DNA of 64,000 nt from Cristatella mucedo (GCA_009760855.2 WPIO01000005.1:11671001-11735000); one strand, 5' to 3'. Positions 12,201 to 23,404 are shown, numbered from the stretch's first letter. Notes: generated by a model not told the origin, from the sequence alone. Program-made: numbers and translations.

Positions 12201-14909
12201 TCGGTCCCCAGGCCTCAGTGCAATGCTCAGCCACTACTGTATTGCTGTGGAAGAGTGGCTGCTGATCCAACACCTTTCGTAGATCTTTATCGTTGATGTG
12301 GCCACGTCCTTGCAAAGCAGCATTTTAAATTTATGAGTCGTCGAGCACCGAGGTAGCCAGGATGTCGGTCGTGTGGACGTTTTAGCCTCAGGTCTTCAAT
12401 TCCGCACTCCGTCCCAGCCATAGAAATTGGAGCCGGTTCAGTGATTAGGTGTTTGCAAGCTCCATGACGCTAGCTAAAGCTTTACTTTTTACATGTCCGA
12501 TGATTGCAAAGGCACGAGTACTGGCGTCCAGGCATACTGCTGCCAGTGCTCGCTATTAGCTTGTGCAAGGTCATCAAGCCGCTCAACTGTGGACTAAAGA
12601 AGCAGTGCCTGAAGCCTGTAGAAGGGGTTGTTTCAGTCTCCCCAAGTCTCATTACCGTCGGCTGAGGCTTCACTGCCAGCTGCAGCTTTCTAACTACACG
12701 CTGCCGCCATGCTCTTGTGAATGAGTTCGTCGTGACAGCAAAAGTTTTCCCTTGAGACCACTAGGAAAGTTGGGAGTGTGGAACAAATGCCGAATCACTT
12801 GATATTTGGCACACTTCTCGCTGCAAAGCCGCCTGAACGGCTTAGTTTCTGGCCAGGCTAACTGGCAGGCCGACTTGCCCAAGTTGCCTTTCGTCGGTCT
12901 TTCCTTGCTGTCTATCTGATTCAACAGCCTCATTAATATAGTGGCCGAAGAGCCTTCACCTACTTAGCCCTTTGCTGCCATTCGCATCAGCTTCCGAGCT
13001 ACCCAGTCCCTCGGTGTCGGTGTTACTCAAGAAGTTACTCAAGGGCAACCCGATCGAGGCTATACCTCTGTGCTACCATAGTCCAGATGTTTCCTAATAA
13101 TGTTCCAACCAGTAATCTCTGAGATCTTTAGCTGCCTCGCGATTTCTAGGTTTTAATGGCCATCTCTGTGCAGCGACATCAAAACCGCTCTGGAACCCTC
13201 AGAAAGGTGTGCAGCTGGAGGCATGTTGTGTTCACGTACCGAGCATCTCTATGGCAGGAGCTGACCTCAACAGCTCAAGAAGACATCCAGTTACCCTGGC
13301 TCATCATTGGCTGAGGCATCGTCCGTGTTGGAATGGACCCACAATAGGCTCTGCTGGACGGCATTCAGGGGTAGTCACGTGACCACACACCCCATCTGTT
13401 TACATAGGAACCGTTGACTCGGTTACCGACGGATGCAGTTATTTACTAAGCCAAGTGTAGCAAACTGCAAATTGGTGCGAAATTATATTGAAATATCATT
13501 ACAGTTTAGTAATTAGTGCAGCTTAATGACTTACTCAAATACTGGCACTAGTAACAACCAAACTCTGATCGATGGACCAGGTGCGTTGAAACTTTTGGAG
13601 AGCAGTTGAGCAGCAGTAGAGCCTTCACCTACTTTGCCCCTTTGCCGCCATTCGCATCTGCTTCCGCAGATTTTCGCCCAGTCCCTCTGTGCGGGCCGGT
13701 GACATGGGCAGCCAGTCTGGACCGTGATAGATTGGCCGGTCCACTTTTTGAATGCTGCCTGAGTGCCCCTCCTATGGGAGGCGGTTTTGCTCACTAGTGC
13801 AATCCACGGGCATCAGGCATCCTCGCCGGGCGTGTGGTCAACGAACGAGCGCCCCAGCGAGCACCAGTGGCTAATTGCGCGCCGGCTGCAGCAGTGGCAG
13901 CAGCGCTGGCATGCTATGCCCGATGCTCTGGTGGCCATGCGCCCGTGCGCAGACACTCAAGGACGACGCGGTGAAGAGCCTGGTGTCGCGCTGCCAGCTG
14001 CTGGCCGAGGACTTCCTGCAGTCGGAGAGTGAGAAGCATGAGGAGGCCGGCCCGGCCATCGTCTACGAGACGCCAATCAGGGTTCTGCTCGGCCTGCGCG
14101 GCTGGCCGGCAGCGGGCGCTGCGGCAGCGTCGACCGAGATCCGCTTGTGCGACTACCTGTTCAAGGACGAGAAGGCCGAGGAGTGCGTGGAGCGCGTCCG
14201 CGAGCTACTCGGAATGCCCGACGACCAGTTCGGCGCTGGTGACGTGCTCACTACCCTGGAGCGAAGCGCTGGTAAGCCGCCGACACAAGCATGACCGAGC
14301 CGAAAAAGGCGGGTCAGGGCTGGCTGCGTCGGCGAGGAGATTGAGCGAGCAGGCACCATTGCTCTTCTCTATGTCTGCACGCCGAGGTTTTGCCCCCTCC
14401 CTATGCAAGCGCAATGCAGCCGAGAGAGCGGCCGCCGAGTCGAGGTGGCGGTGGGCCTGCGTGTCATCAGGCTTGTCTGCGTGTCAAGTTTTGCAGCGCA
14501 GCTGAGGCGCACGCTTCGGGCGCACTTCCGCGTGCGTAGATCTGACGGATCTTGCCAAGCCCTTGGCAGCTGCTACTGAGACTACTGCACGCTCACTGGC
14601 TGGCCTTGGTGGCAGTGGTGACACAGCCAATGCAGCGCCAGTGGCCAACTGTTGGCAGCCGAGAGATTATGCCGCTTACTTGGGTAAGCTGTCATTTAGC
14701 TGCTCATGGCTCACTGCTGCAGCTTGATGCATGAACTGGGATCCAAGTCTCCAGGTGGTTGCTGGAACATTGGGCTGTGCTTGGAAGTCGAGCAGTTATG
14801 TCACAGCCGGGGAACCCTTGTGTGATAAGGCTGTCCCCCACAGCCAGGCATGCTTAGCATGAATAGAGCTAGTGAGGCTTTCACTGAGCTCTTTCTTTTG
14901 GCAACATAA

Positions 14910-14965
<56 letters not shown>

Positions 14966-17900
14966 CGGTCTTGGGGTTGAATCTGGCGTCGTAGGTGAGG
15001 GCTAAAAGTGAGCTCCTAACAGCTGCTGCATTATATTATGCCTAACTGGTTTGGCCCAGTGGGGTGCTTGCCCCGACCAAGGTCCGGCTGAGGTCGTGGG
15101 ATCGAGCCCCATGACATATGTGAAGCGCCTGAATAGAGATTAAGTTCTCTTAGGGTGCTATACAAATATAAATGTGCCAATAGGACAGAATTGCTTGCTT
15201 TGGAAACAAATGCTGTATCGCTTGTGTGGCTCTCGATCTCTCGTGATGCCATGAGCTTAAAATAGTAGTGATAGTAAAGTAAAGGGTGGGCTGATTTCAC
15301 AGCTTCACTTTTATAGTGGATAGAAGAGTCGTAGTGGCTATCACATCCACTTGCAGTAGAATGTCATTTGTATAGCACCCTAAGGGATCCAAAGCTCTAT
15401 CTCTTACAAGTCTTTACATCTGTTTACAACAGGCAGAGCACACAAGAAGGCACACTGTGCAGCTGGTTACTGGGACTTCTGGTTAGTAACATGTACAGAG
15501 TCATGCCAAATACCCAAAGTACATCCTTCCTACCGTACATACAAAGAATGTAGATAAACTCTCTGATAAGGTCTTGGAAACCAAAACCTAAGGAAACCAA
15601 AAGCTCCTTAGCTTTTGGTTTCCTTAGGTTTTGTCACTCACTTTTTTGGTCCCTCCATTCTTTGGCTCCAGCCTACCTATCAGATCTACTCCCCCACCAG
15701 GCCAAGCATCACTACCTGCTTTTCTGAATCTAACTGTTTACCTATACCTCATACAAACCTCAATTCCTTTGGAGACCGTGCATTTAGTTCGTATGCTCCT
15801 AAAGCCTGGAACTCACTTCCAACTTCCGTCATGACATCCCCTGACTTGACCACATTAAAAAAAAACTTAAAAAGGCACCTATTTAGACAGCATTTACCGG
15901 GTCCCTGCGATTCTTCCTTATGTGCTTGTGCATGCTGCCACTTTTACATGCTGCCATTAACCACACTTGCATGCTGACCCTGTGCATGTCACCCCTAACC
16001 ATGTTATTCGTGTTGTTTATCAAGCTTGACACTACTCACCATTCAACCGTGTTTCCTTTGCATGTAAAGTGCCCAGAAAGAGATTGAGTCCTCTGAGGGC
16101 ACTTTGTCAAGTGCATTATTATTATTATTATTATTGTGCTTCTGCCTGTGTTCTATCATATCTCACCGAACTCGGAAAAATATGAATGAATAATGAAACG
16201 AGAATAGCAGGTAAAGTCTTTCAAATCTACTGCAGGAAAACCTTGCTAGTGAAACAGGTGTGCATGGTCTGACATGAAATATTTGGGTGATATTGCGCTT
16301 GCTGGAAGCTTTGAGATTGAGGGATTACATTATTGTTAGATTAGAATGTCATTAAACTTAGCCTGGGGCCAAGAGGCTTGCACTTCAAGACTGTGATTGT
16401 TGGTCTGAGTCCTTCAGTAGGAAAACCTTTCTTACCCACTGCGGGAGGAGTTGTAGCTGCTCAGCTTCCTCTAACCACTATATTATGTAAGGCTGTTGAC
16501 TCAGTTGACATTTACTTTAATTTAACTTAGCATGTGTACATTCCTGTGAAATGTGCATGCAGCAATCCTGATCCGGGCCTAATACTCGGTAGTCTTTCAT
16601 GTGCAAGCTGTAACTGCTGGCATAACAAATCCAGATTTACTGTACAAAGTGTAACTTAGCCCCGAATTGGTATCAAGTCACTGTCTCTTTGAGATCTTTA
16701 ATGAGGTTACGGGCAAGGTTTTGGGGGAGGAAATGTAGGGTAACGTCCACAGTAAATAGATAGTTCCCTTACTTTCTACAATGAGTGATGGCAGGACACA
16801 CACAAAGACAGCTTAGCAAGCCTTTTCTTCGTAAGTGTGGCCAGTCTAGTTTCTTCGGCTTGTCATTGCTTTTGTAACTCACTACTCACGGGTCTTCTGG
16901 TCTGCCTAATAAGGCAACCACACTGAGTGTAAAACTAGGCAGCTAGGCTAGACTAGGCACCGTGAGCGTTAAAATTACCGCATTATGCACACTGGTACTC
17001 AAAAGTGAGGACATAGCAGCAGAGTTGATTAATATATATGGGTTTTGCAGCAAAATTAATGTATACAGGTGTGCTACTGGTTGCGTAGAACAACGTGTCA
17101 ATGTAAAACCAACTTTTGCACTGTGCGACTTGCATAAAGGGAAATCCTGTAGCTCGTATGGCTCGAAAGCTACCCAAGACCCAAGTTTGGACACCGTCGG
17201 AAGGAAAGTGATATTATTTTGGGACACCATCGGGAAGAAACTGATATTACGATCCAGCTATTGCTGTACACATGTGCAAGAGTGGTGAAAGTCGTAAAAC
17301 ATGTATATAGACCCTAATGCCGAATGCTGTGTCTTGAGACTGCTAGTCTTTCACGTGGTACCGAAAGCAGTACCTCATATTTTCACCCCCAGCATAAGTG
17401 TTTGAGACATGATGGTTTTTTCATATAATAAGCAGGTGACATACGGTATTCACTTAAATTGCCGGTTTTCAAAATTCATCTGCAAATGAATTAAGAAGCA
17501 TTCTGAATTCCTGCCTCTATGTTTTTCTGTCTTCATGTATCTAAAATGTTGTAGTTATTAAATGAAAATGAAATCAGCAACTTCTGAGTGTATACAGATA
17601 TTTCTATTAGCAGCCAATCTTGATGCAGGTACAACTAACGCTTGTGACTTGGTGGTTTGTCACCATTAGAGTGATAGCATTGATGGTAAAGGATTGTATC
17701 TTTGATGTGGCACCCGTGTCCAGTCCAGGGCTCCGAAATTTGGCACTAGGTAGAACTTTCAAGTACTTGCTTTTTTGAGTGCTTGTTTTTTCGGTTCTCG
17801 ATCGTTTACTGACGTCGACCTTCCTGGCCTTATATAATAAGCCTCACGTTTCAATAGGTCCATGCCAAGCTCACTAATGGACGTTGTTCTATCATGGCTT

Positions 17901-18029
17901 ATAAAATCTTGGTTTTGACCTGCCCTCTATACTGCAAACTCAGCTAGCTAGATATATTGTTTTGTAGGTGCTGGTGCTGCTGCTGTTGCTGCTCTGGCTG
18001 CAACAGTAACTTACTTCCTCGACATGTGA
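676..18029 (+). CDS. ODR4: ODR4 (C1orf27) orthologue, 5'-partial, nine exons in window
   Basis: ODR4 is an ER-membrane protein. It is needed for odorant-receptor trafficking in nematodes and anchors the UFM1 protease UFSP2 in animals. Exons: 676-791, 3274-3476, 5203-5239, 9029-9175, 9209-9565, 10197-10313, 13953-14271, 14570-14683, 17968-18029. Phases agree throughout, giving 489 codons plus TGA. Family landmarks in order: QKDVVLHLAPTP, NRMLPGGIDILGLF, CKTYDVQDQ, KPADWRLL followed by EWYLLRTRI, SVKEAVD, IRLCDYLFKDEKAEE, and a C-terminal hydrophobic anchor (AGAAAVAALAATVTYFLDM). The N-terminal ~35 residues lie left of the window. The second visible exon ends at 3476 (GGAAA before gtatcc), so that the 37-nt exon at 5203 completes the lysine codon. 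The 9176-9208 intron is only 33 nt; acceptor 9241 would also keep frame. The 14570 acceptor was chosen by phase. The protein is slightly longer than vertebrate ODR4 (about 450 aa). Internal exons are GC-rich against AT-rich introns. Confidence 0.9.
1048..1112. repeat. TG/CATGCG-rich simple repeat
   Basis: Imperfect repeats of tgtgtgtgcatgcg. Confidence 0.8.
1795..2137 (+). mobile_element. LINE-A fragment, RT end plus 3' tail
   Basis: A frame with MIKTNLVVVGKHSVAQKLEY matches the post-YADD segment of the better-kept copy at 24156-24392 (DDKTNLLVMGKHRAIKKLER). It is followed by the agaaagagattgagttctc 3' block and a (ATT)n tail. Confidence 0.65.
2294..2434 (+). mobile_element. SINE-A (tRNA-derived)
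   Basis: tRNA-like head with a Leu/Ser-type A box (gcccagtggttaaggcg) and B box (gggctcgagcccc), then the tail agcgcctgaattgagat...gggtgctatacaaatgaat. Body and tail recur through the window. Confidence 0.8.
2470..3127 (+). mobile_element. LINE fragment, RT C-terminal region
   Basis: Degenerate plus-strand frames end in KSFGDRAFSSYAPKIWNFL, the typical C-terminal block of L2/CR1-type reverse-transcriptase ORFs. The 3' end is tgctatacaaacgaccaatt followed by an (ATT)n-like tail. Confidence 0.6.
6217..6259. repeat. (TG)n microsatellite
   Basis: About 21 uninterrupted TG units in an ODR4 intron. Confidence 0.95.
6783..6860 (+). mobile_element. SINE-A tail fragment
   Basis: Holds tggcatgtgtgaagcccctg, gatagagattaagttctcc and ggtgctatacaaatta. 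The tRNA-like head is lost. Confidence 0.5.
7486..7563 (+). mobile_element. LINE-A 3' terminal fragment
   Basis: gcaaatgtaaagtgcataga, agagattgagttctctgagg and an ATT-rich tail match the end of the copy at 15610-16137. Confidence 0.6.
8335..8525 (-). mobile_element. SINE-A, diverged
   Basis: Reverse-oriented: gtgtagcactattaaaaaag tail, agggctcgagcactc B-box region, then gacctcggtcgttaaaggcg and actgggccaaaccagg of the A-box region in altered form. Confidence 0.5.
8648..8720 (-). mobile_element. LINE-A 3' terminal fragment
   Basis: ATA-rich tail followed by agcgccctcagagaattcg and tttctttctaggcacttcac, the reverse of the LINE-A terminal block. Confidence 0.6.
10462..10610 (-). mobile_element. 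SINE-B (tRNA-derived)
   Basis: Reverse copy of the second SINE family: agaagagccttagcggctat, caccacggcttgcaattggc, ggatcgcccactgcatgatt (B-box side), cacgacctcagtcgtgaaga. Confidence 0.7.
10845..12070 (-). mobile_element. Tc1/mariner-like transposon remnant, copy 1
   Basis: Minus-strand transposase blocks in N-to-C order: an HTH region (NSKQEISRGLMISEGTARNI, ~11690-11580), the strand-transfer block VLWTGESKRNLFGGN with KTVKLGGGCVMAV (~11248-11100), then HDNDPKHTA (~10960) and a QSP-type block near 10870. These match the order of Tc1 DDE transposases. Multiple stops and frameshifts make it inactive. It lies in the ODR4 intron 10314-13952. Confidence 0.75.
13020..13605 (-). mobile_element. Tc1/mariner-like transposon remnant, copy 2 (5' part only)
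   Basis: Nucleotide-level repeat of copy 1's 5' half (compare gtccagatgtttc at 13081 and 11542, and ctgtttacat at 13399 and 11861), same orientation. It retains the HTH coding region and 5' terminal part, but nothing beyond. It sits between two copies of a ~75-bp host-side block. Confidence 0.7.
14912..14963. repeat. (TG)n microsatellite
   Basis: About 26 TG units in the last ODR4 intron. Confidence 0.95.
15040..15175 (+). mobile_element. SINE-A
   Basis: ggcccagtggggtgcttgcc A-box region, aggtcgtgggatcgagcccc B box, tgtgaagcgcctgaatagag and ttagggtgctatacaaatat tail. Confidence 0.8.
15582..15633. repeat. Perfect 24-bp inverted repeat, 4-nt loop
   Basis: Arms 15582-15605 and 15610-15633 are exact reverse complements around cctt. 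The right arm runs into LINE-A sequence (aggttttgtcactcac), so the fold-back sits at the 5' truncation point of that LINE copy. Confidence 0.9.
15610..16137 (+). mobile_element. LINE-A, 5'-truncated copy with best-kept 3' end
   Basis: An open frame of about 110 codons ends the RT ORF (ILWLQPTYQIYSPTRPS, SFGDRAFSSYAPKAWNSLP, TTLKKNLKRHLFRQHLPG), as in L2/CR1-clade non-LTR elements. The 3' UTR has aaagtgcccagaaagagatt, gagtcctctgagggcacttt and a (ATT)n tail at 16117-16137. Confidence 0.8.
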
Positions 18030-18176
18030 CTTCTCAGCGTGCTACTACAAGCAGCCATCTAAGGCGAATGTGCTGATGTTTAATTTATTCCAATGAAAGG
18101 ACTGCTGTCTCCTTGATGATGCTTATGTATATTGCCTCTATTTCAACATTGTAGAATTCTGCTGTAACAATATGGC

Positions 18177-18182
18177 AATAAA
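18177..18182 (+). terminator. ODR4 polyadenylation signal
   Basis: AATAAA 148 nt after the ODR4 stop codon. It is the first canonical hexamer downstream and sets a short 3' UTR. Confidence 0.65.
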
Positions 18183-18229
18183 AACTATTTAAGAATTATT
18201 GTGTGGCATTGGGATATATAAATATATAA

Positions 18230-18375
18230 AATATATAATTAGTTTGTATAGCACCCCAAGAGAACTTAATCTTTATTCAGGCGCTTCACATATGCCTTGG
18301 GGCTCGAACCCACGACCTCAGCCAGACCTTGGCCGGGGCAAGCACCTTAACAGCTGGACCAAACCAGCTCGGGAT
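18230..18375 (-). mobile_element. SINE-A, just past the ODR4 poly(A) site
   Basis: tttgtatagcaccccaagag tail, aggcgcttcacatatgcctt, ggggctcgaacccacgacct B box, ttaacagctggaccaaacca A box. Reverse orientation. Confidence 0.85.
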
Positions 18376-19007
18376 ATATGTCTCTCCTAAACCAAAGACT
18401 CCAAAACCAAAGACAAAGTTGGCCACGTGAGCTGGAGCCCAGCTAGCTGCCATCTGTGTACACTATTGTAATGTCAACTTGAGGGTGTAGTGGACTGCTT
18501 AGCTTATGTGTATTTGCTAAGAGAATAGTTTTCCCATCTATCCAGGTAGATGATTAGTCTTCTGAAAGCTCTGAAACTTCTCAAAGTTGGCGATAGAGTG
18601 TCATGGCTGGCTTCCATTCATCCCTTCGCAACAGTAGGTGTTCAAAAGGCATCTTAACTATAATCTCATGCCTGAGTATCTGCAGTTATTTGCCATGTGG
18701 AAATATATCCTGTGTTATGTGGAATTGAGTTGTGTCATTGTAAGATTTACAGAAGAGTTGCACCAGCAACACTTTGTTTTAGCACGATTGCAGCATGCCT
18801 TATCCACACGACCTGTCTTCTTTAACTGTCTTCTTAATGAACCGAGCTTTTTTGATCCAGCAAAGTGTAGAAAGGCAAACTTACCTCTGGGCAGGTGGGG
18901 TCAAAGATGTTCGCAGTACTTCTCTCGTCCTTTTTTATATTCAAACATGAAAACAAAAGAACCGATGTTTCAGGGCTATGGATCGGAAGCCAGCGATCTT
19001 GAGCCGT

Positions 19008-19170
19008 GATGGCACACTAGGTAAGGCGGTTGCTTTCACGACCTCGGGACCGAGGTCGTGGGTTCGATTCCTGCGGTGGGCGATTCTGTATCGCCACTGC
19101 AAGCGGTGGTGATAGCCGTAAAGGCTCTTCTGTCGCTATACAAAAAGAGGCTGTTAATAAGCTAGGATTT
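19008..19170 (+). mobile_element. SINE-B, reference copy
   Basis: gtaaggcggttgctttcacg (A-box side), gaggtcgtgggttcgattcc (B box), ctgcggtgggcgattctgta, cgccactgcaagcggtggtg, gctatacaaaaagaggctgt. It looks like a tRNA but continues into a conserved unrelated body. Confidence 0.85.
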
Positions 19171-19342
19171 AATTCTGCAAAGGGGGATCGGATTGGAGGA
19201 ACGTCAGGAGTAATGCCAATCCTCTGATTCAGAGTGTGTCTATCCGAATTGTAATAAGAAATCTTATATGGTTATTCAATTGCCCTAGAAGTTCTGCTTA
19301 TCATTTTTCTGTACAGGGATATCCAATGCGTTAAAAAATATT

Positions 19343-19485
19343 AGCTGGTTTGGCAGCTTAATTTGTTTAGCAGCAGAAGAGCCTTAACGGCTATCACCAC
19401 TGCTTGCAGTTGGCAATAAAGAATCACCCACTGCAGGATTTGAATCCACGACCTCAGTCGTGAAAAGCAAGCACGGTTATTCACA
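19343..19485 (-). mobile_element. SINE-B
   Basis: agcagaagagccttaacggc, tatcaccactgcttgcagtt, gaatcacccactgcaggatt, tgaatccacgacctcagtcg. Reverse orientation. Confidence 0.75.
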
Positions 19486-20082
19486 ATCGATCCAAGCCAT
19501 CAGATTGCAGATAATATAGAGAGATGAAATCTCGTTTAAATTTTCAAGTGTCTTCCCGATGCCGTAGTAACTTAGTCTTATCTTCGAGGGCTGGCAGAGG
19601 AGAACCAATACGTTGCTGCAGCTCTTTGTATCGCCATTTTTCGATGTGTCTGCAGTATGCTAGAGAGGTACTTATTTGATGTGTTACTCGACTTGGTTCC
19701 GAGTTCGGCATTGTACCAATGCTAGCTGCAAATGCTTTACATAGATCTCATAGACTGAACGATGACGGTACTCGCTTGAAGCTTTTTACACTACCTAGAA
19801 CGAACGGCCAGTTTACCCTAAGGAAAATCACAATTTATACTTGAATCAGAGGATGGATCTCTTGTAGGAACACAAAAATCACTATCGCGTAACGTCAGAT
19901 GTGGGAAGAAATTTTTTCGAGACGACAGTAATCCACTGACATCATACGAGTACCACAAAGGAAGGGGGATACTAAGTTGGTGCTGTCCTGACTCCTCCAC
20001 AGAAGATCATGAGCAAACAAGTTGCTCCTATCCAATATACTATTTTTGAAAATTTAATCAAGTGCTCCGTTATAAGAGAATA

Positions 20083-20088
<6 letters not shown>

Positions 20089-20142
<54 letters not shown>
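20089..20142. repeat. (TG)n microsatellite
   Basis: About 27 uninterrupted units in the ODR4-FUBP spacer. Confidence 0.95.
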
Positions 20143-20145
<3 letters not shown>

Positions 20146-20407
20146 ACTAAGCAGCTTCATTTTTTATATACGTTTAGTATCAACAAATAGATTTAGTATG
20201 TTGAAGACACTATGCAGATATATATATATATATCCAGTTAATTGTTGGCAATCAGAGAATGTAGTTAATTGTTGGCAATCAGCGAACAATTTTAGCACGA
20301 AAGCATATAAAGGACAATTATAATAATAATGATGATAATAGGTCGTTTGTATAGACCCTAAGGAAACTATTTTCGATCAAGGAACTGTACAACACACTGC
20401 ATGAGAA

Positions 20408-20566
20408 ATAGCTGGGTTGGTCCAGCAGTTAACGTGCTCGTCCCGACTAAGGTCTGGCTGAGGTCGTGGGCTCGAGCCCCGAGGCATATGTGAAGCGCCT
20501 GAATAGAGATTGTTAGATATCTTGGGGCGCTATACAAATGAATTATATATATATATATATATATAT
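20408..20566 (+). mobile_element. SINE-A
   Basis: tggtccagcagttaacgtgc A box, aggtcgtgggctcgagcccc B box, tgtgaagcgcctgaatagag, ggggcgctatacaaatgaat and a TA-rich end. Confidence 0.85.
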
Positions 20567-20759
20567 AACCAAGGGTTGGTGACATTCGTGGCATCAAGCA
20601 ACAAGGGCTTGGGCCAGCTCGCGAAACCAAACACGGAGACACTCAAGGCCTACGGTTATTAAAACCTTTTGCTAATAACGGGCTCTGAATCATGCATGTG
20701 TAGGTAGCATAAAAACCACGCGTAACAAAATAAAAGTTCACTGGGGTGACCGGAACATA

Positions 20760-20890
20760 TTCGTCTTGGCTGAGACTTAAGGTCATTGCAGTTCAAATCC
20801 GGAAATTCTTGTATTTCTTGCTGCAAGCCAGTGATAGCCGTATAGGCTTTTCTTATGCTTTATAAATGAGGCGGTTGAATCAGCGAACCT
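20760..20890 (+). mobile_element. SINE-B, diverged
   Basis: Only partial similarity: tcattgcagttcaaatccgg, gctgcaagccagtgatagcc, gtataggcttttcttatgc, atgaggcggttgaatcagc. Confidence 0.4.
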
Positions 20891-22871
20891 TATTATAGGT
20901 AGCGACCGTATCCGGAAGAAAGCACCAGACTTTCGATGCAAAGAGCTGAAGACACGACCTCCAAAAGATTTCAATGTACTGCAAATGGCAGCAAATTGAC
21001 TTAGGTGACTTAGACTTAATGACAGATCGTACGGAGCAGGAAGTGAAGAGCACTCTCGACGAGTAAGGAGCTCGGATGGGTAGGCTGGTGCAAGCGAACT
21101 TATTTAGGCCAGATAGGATTATGAAATCGATTCAAAGCTTGATCGGTAGCTAGTCAAGCTCAGACCCAAGTGGTGTGATGGGTCTGCTGGCCATTGATGA
21201 CAAAACAGACGAACTGGTTAGTCGTGCACGAGCTGCAGACGTTTAGAGGAGTACTGAAGAAAGGAGGCTGAATAAAGGTAATCTAAACTCAATGTCATAA
21301 ACGCTTGAACCAGTGTGGCTGTTGTACTCTTATCTAGGCAGGCTCTGATTTTGGCGACGTTCCTTACCTGTAAATAGGCCGAATAGACAATAGAGGAAAT
21401 TCGTGGATCCAGTGACAAGTCAGATTGGCATTATATGCATATATTATGGCAGACTTCACAGGAATGCTAGACTAACCAATCTTGATAGTGACACTAGGCT
21501 TGTCCATAACGATTAGGTGTGTCATACCATCGTTAAGCTTCAAGAAGTTAGTAGCCATCCAGATGTAAATGTCCTCGATGCAGGCTGCAAGAGAATAAAA
21601 TAAGTCGGATGAGGAGCAAGGCTTAGAAGGATCGGAGGATATGTAGAGCTGGGTTTGATCAGGGGTAGAAATGAAAGCCTAGGTTCTGTTTGTCGAGGAC
21701 ATCGGCCAGGCCGAGAATATAACTGGTGAAAAGAAGGGGCCTAAGACCGAACCCTAAGGTACCCATATGTTAAAGGCTCTCGAGATAACCATCAGCCGTT
21801 TTGCATCTACAGTCTGATATCTCTTGTCTCTGAGGACCTAACCCTGTTTAGCACTGCACCTGATTGCACGGCCCGGTAGACCAGCAAACAGTGTTCCAGA
21901 AGTCAAGATGGGATGTCACAAATGCATGGACCAATTTCAGTGTGATATCCCTGTCTAAACAAGCCCGAATTCTAGCAATGTTATGTAGCTGAAATTAAGC
22001 AGATTTGACTCTGGACCAGATGTGGTCTCTAATAAATAGTCACTTTGGAACATGACACCTAAATTTTGTGCAGATTCAACAGGAGATATGCTGGCAGAGC
22101 CGATTTTGAGCGCTAGCTATTCCAATTTCTGAATCACACTTGGTTTGCCCATAACTAATAAGTTTTACCATTTAATTTAAGAAAATTTGCTGCCATCCAT
22201 ATGCAGATGTAATCAATATATGCAGCAAGGGAGTTGAGAGAATTCGAGGTGCTCGAAGGCTGGGAGGGATCAAAGCAAAGGTATAACTTCGTGTCGTCTG
22301 CATGGAGGTGAAAGCCTAGATTGTGCTTGGCAATCACATCGGCAAGAGGGAGAGTATAAACCGTGAAAAGAACCTGACCAACCACAGATCCCCGAGGTAC
22401 CCCATATTTCAGTGGTACCTCGGATGATCTTTTTTTCATTCACATCAATACTCTCAAGTCTCCCACTGAGATAGGACCTGAACCATTGCAGATCAGTGCC
22501 GGTGATGCCCAGGAAAGATGAGAGGCACTCAAGAAAGACTTGGTGATCGATGGTATCAAAAGCTGCCGGAAGATCGTGTAAAACAAGCTCAGATACTCAA
22601 AGTCTGCATTCGTAAGTAGGTCGTTATACATCCGAAGCAATGCTGACTCTGTGGAGTGATTAGCTCTAAAACCAGACTGGAACTTACTAGCAAGGTTTGA
22701 AGTTTCAATACATGAGTTCAGCTGGTCTGCCACGACTCGTTCCAGTGTCTTTGATAAGAATGGTAAAAAGGGAGACCGGAGGAAGTTACTAAAGTTCTCT
22801 TGGTCTAGTGTTGAAGTGACTTTACCACTAACCGCGGATATATTGACAGTATTTATTATGGTGGGTAGCAA
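20783..22871 (-). mobile_element. LINE-A, long dead copy
   Basis: Broken minus-strand frames run in RT order: NLASKFQSGFRANHSTESAL (22.7 kb), YGVPRGSVVGQVLF and HADDTKLYLCFD (~22.4-22.3 kb, the catalytic box region), AKIRACLDKSTTATLVQAF (21.35 kb), and a terminal KSFGGRVFSS block (~20.97 kb). Many stops. Confidence 0.7.
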
Positions 22872-22959
22872 CTGGTCTATGCAACCTCAGTAGCAGAACT
22901 GCTCGAACATGGTACAGAGGACTCGAGGCTAGAGGAACTTTTGAGCCTGGGACACAATT

Positions 22960-23220
22960 CATATGAATGGAACATATGTTGAGAGGAGCAGGTGAGTTTT
23001 TTTAGATTCCTTTTGTCTGTCAAGTCATACGATTTCGGGATGGCAGTCCAGATTGAGTTACATACTTAGGGAGCATTGTAACCGAAGGGGTTTCTCCATA
23101 TGATTTGAAGTTCTTTTGAGGAATAAGCAAGCGACCGGAGTCTGCCGAACAGGTTGTACAATAGGGACTCGATTAAGAAGCATTTTGTATAGGTAGAGTT
23201 GCTACAGAGAGCTGCTGCTT
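22960..23220 (-). mobile_element. LINE fragment, RT C-terminal region
   Basis: Reverse frames resembling the SYG..F.YNAPK..N terminal block, from a LINE copy different from its neighbours. Heavily decayed. Confidence 0.4.
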
Positions 23221-23404
23221 AATGTGTCGCGGCCGACCTATTTGAGATTTTTGCTGTAGTCAATGATTATGTACCATTCCGTAGGGAGTGGTCAACTTTA
23301 AGCTGGGTGTAGCAATGGCATGGTAGGTAACTCGGTTATCCCGAGGGACAAACTAAAACTGCTGACATAACTAATCAACGAATCCGGACGTCCCTTCTTA
23401 TTGC

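Noticed and set aside
19030-19095. tRNA gene suggested by A and B boxes in the SINE-B copy
   Set aside because: The same head is followed by the same non-tRNA body in several places and the acceptor stem does not pair; it is a SINE.
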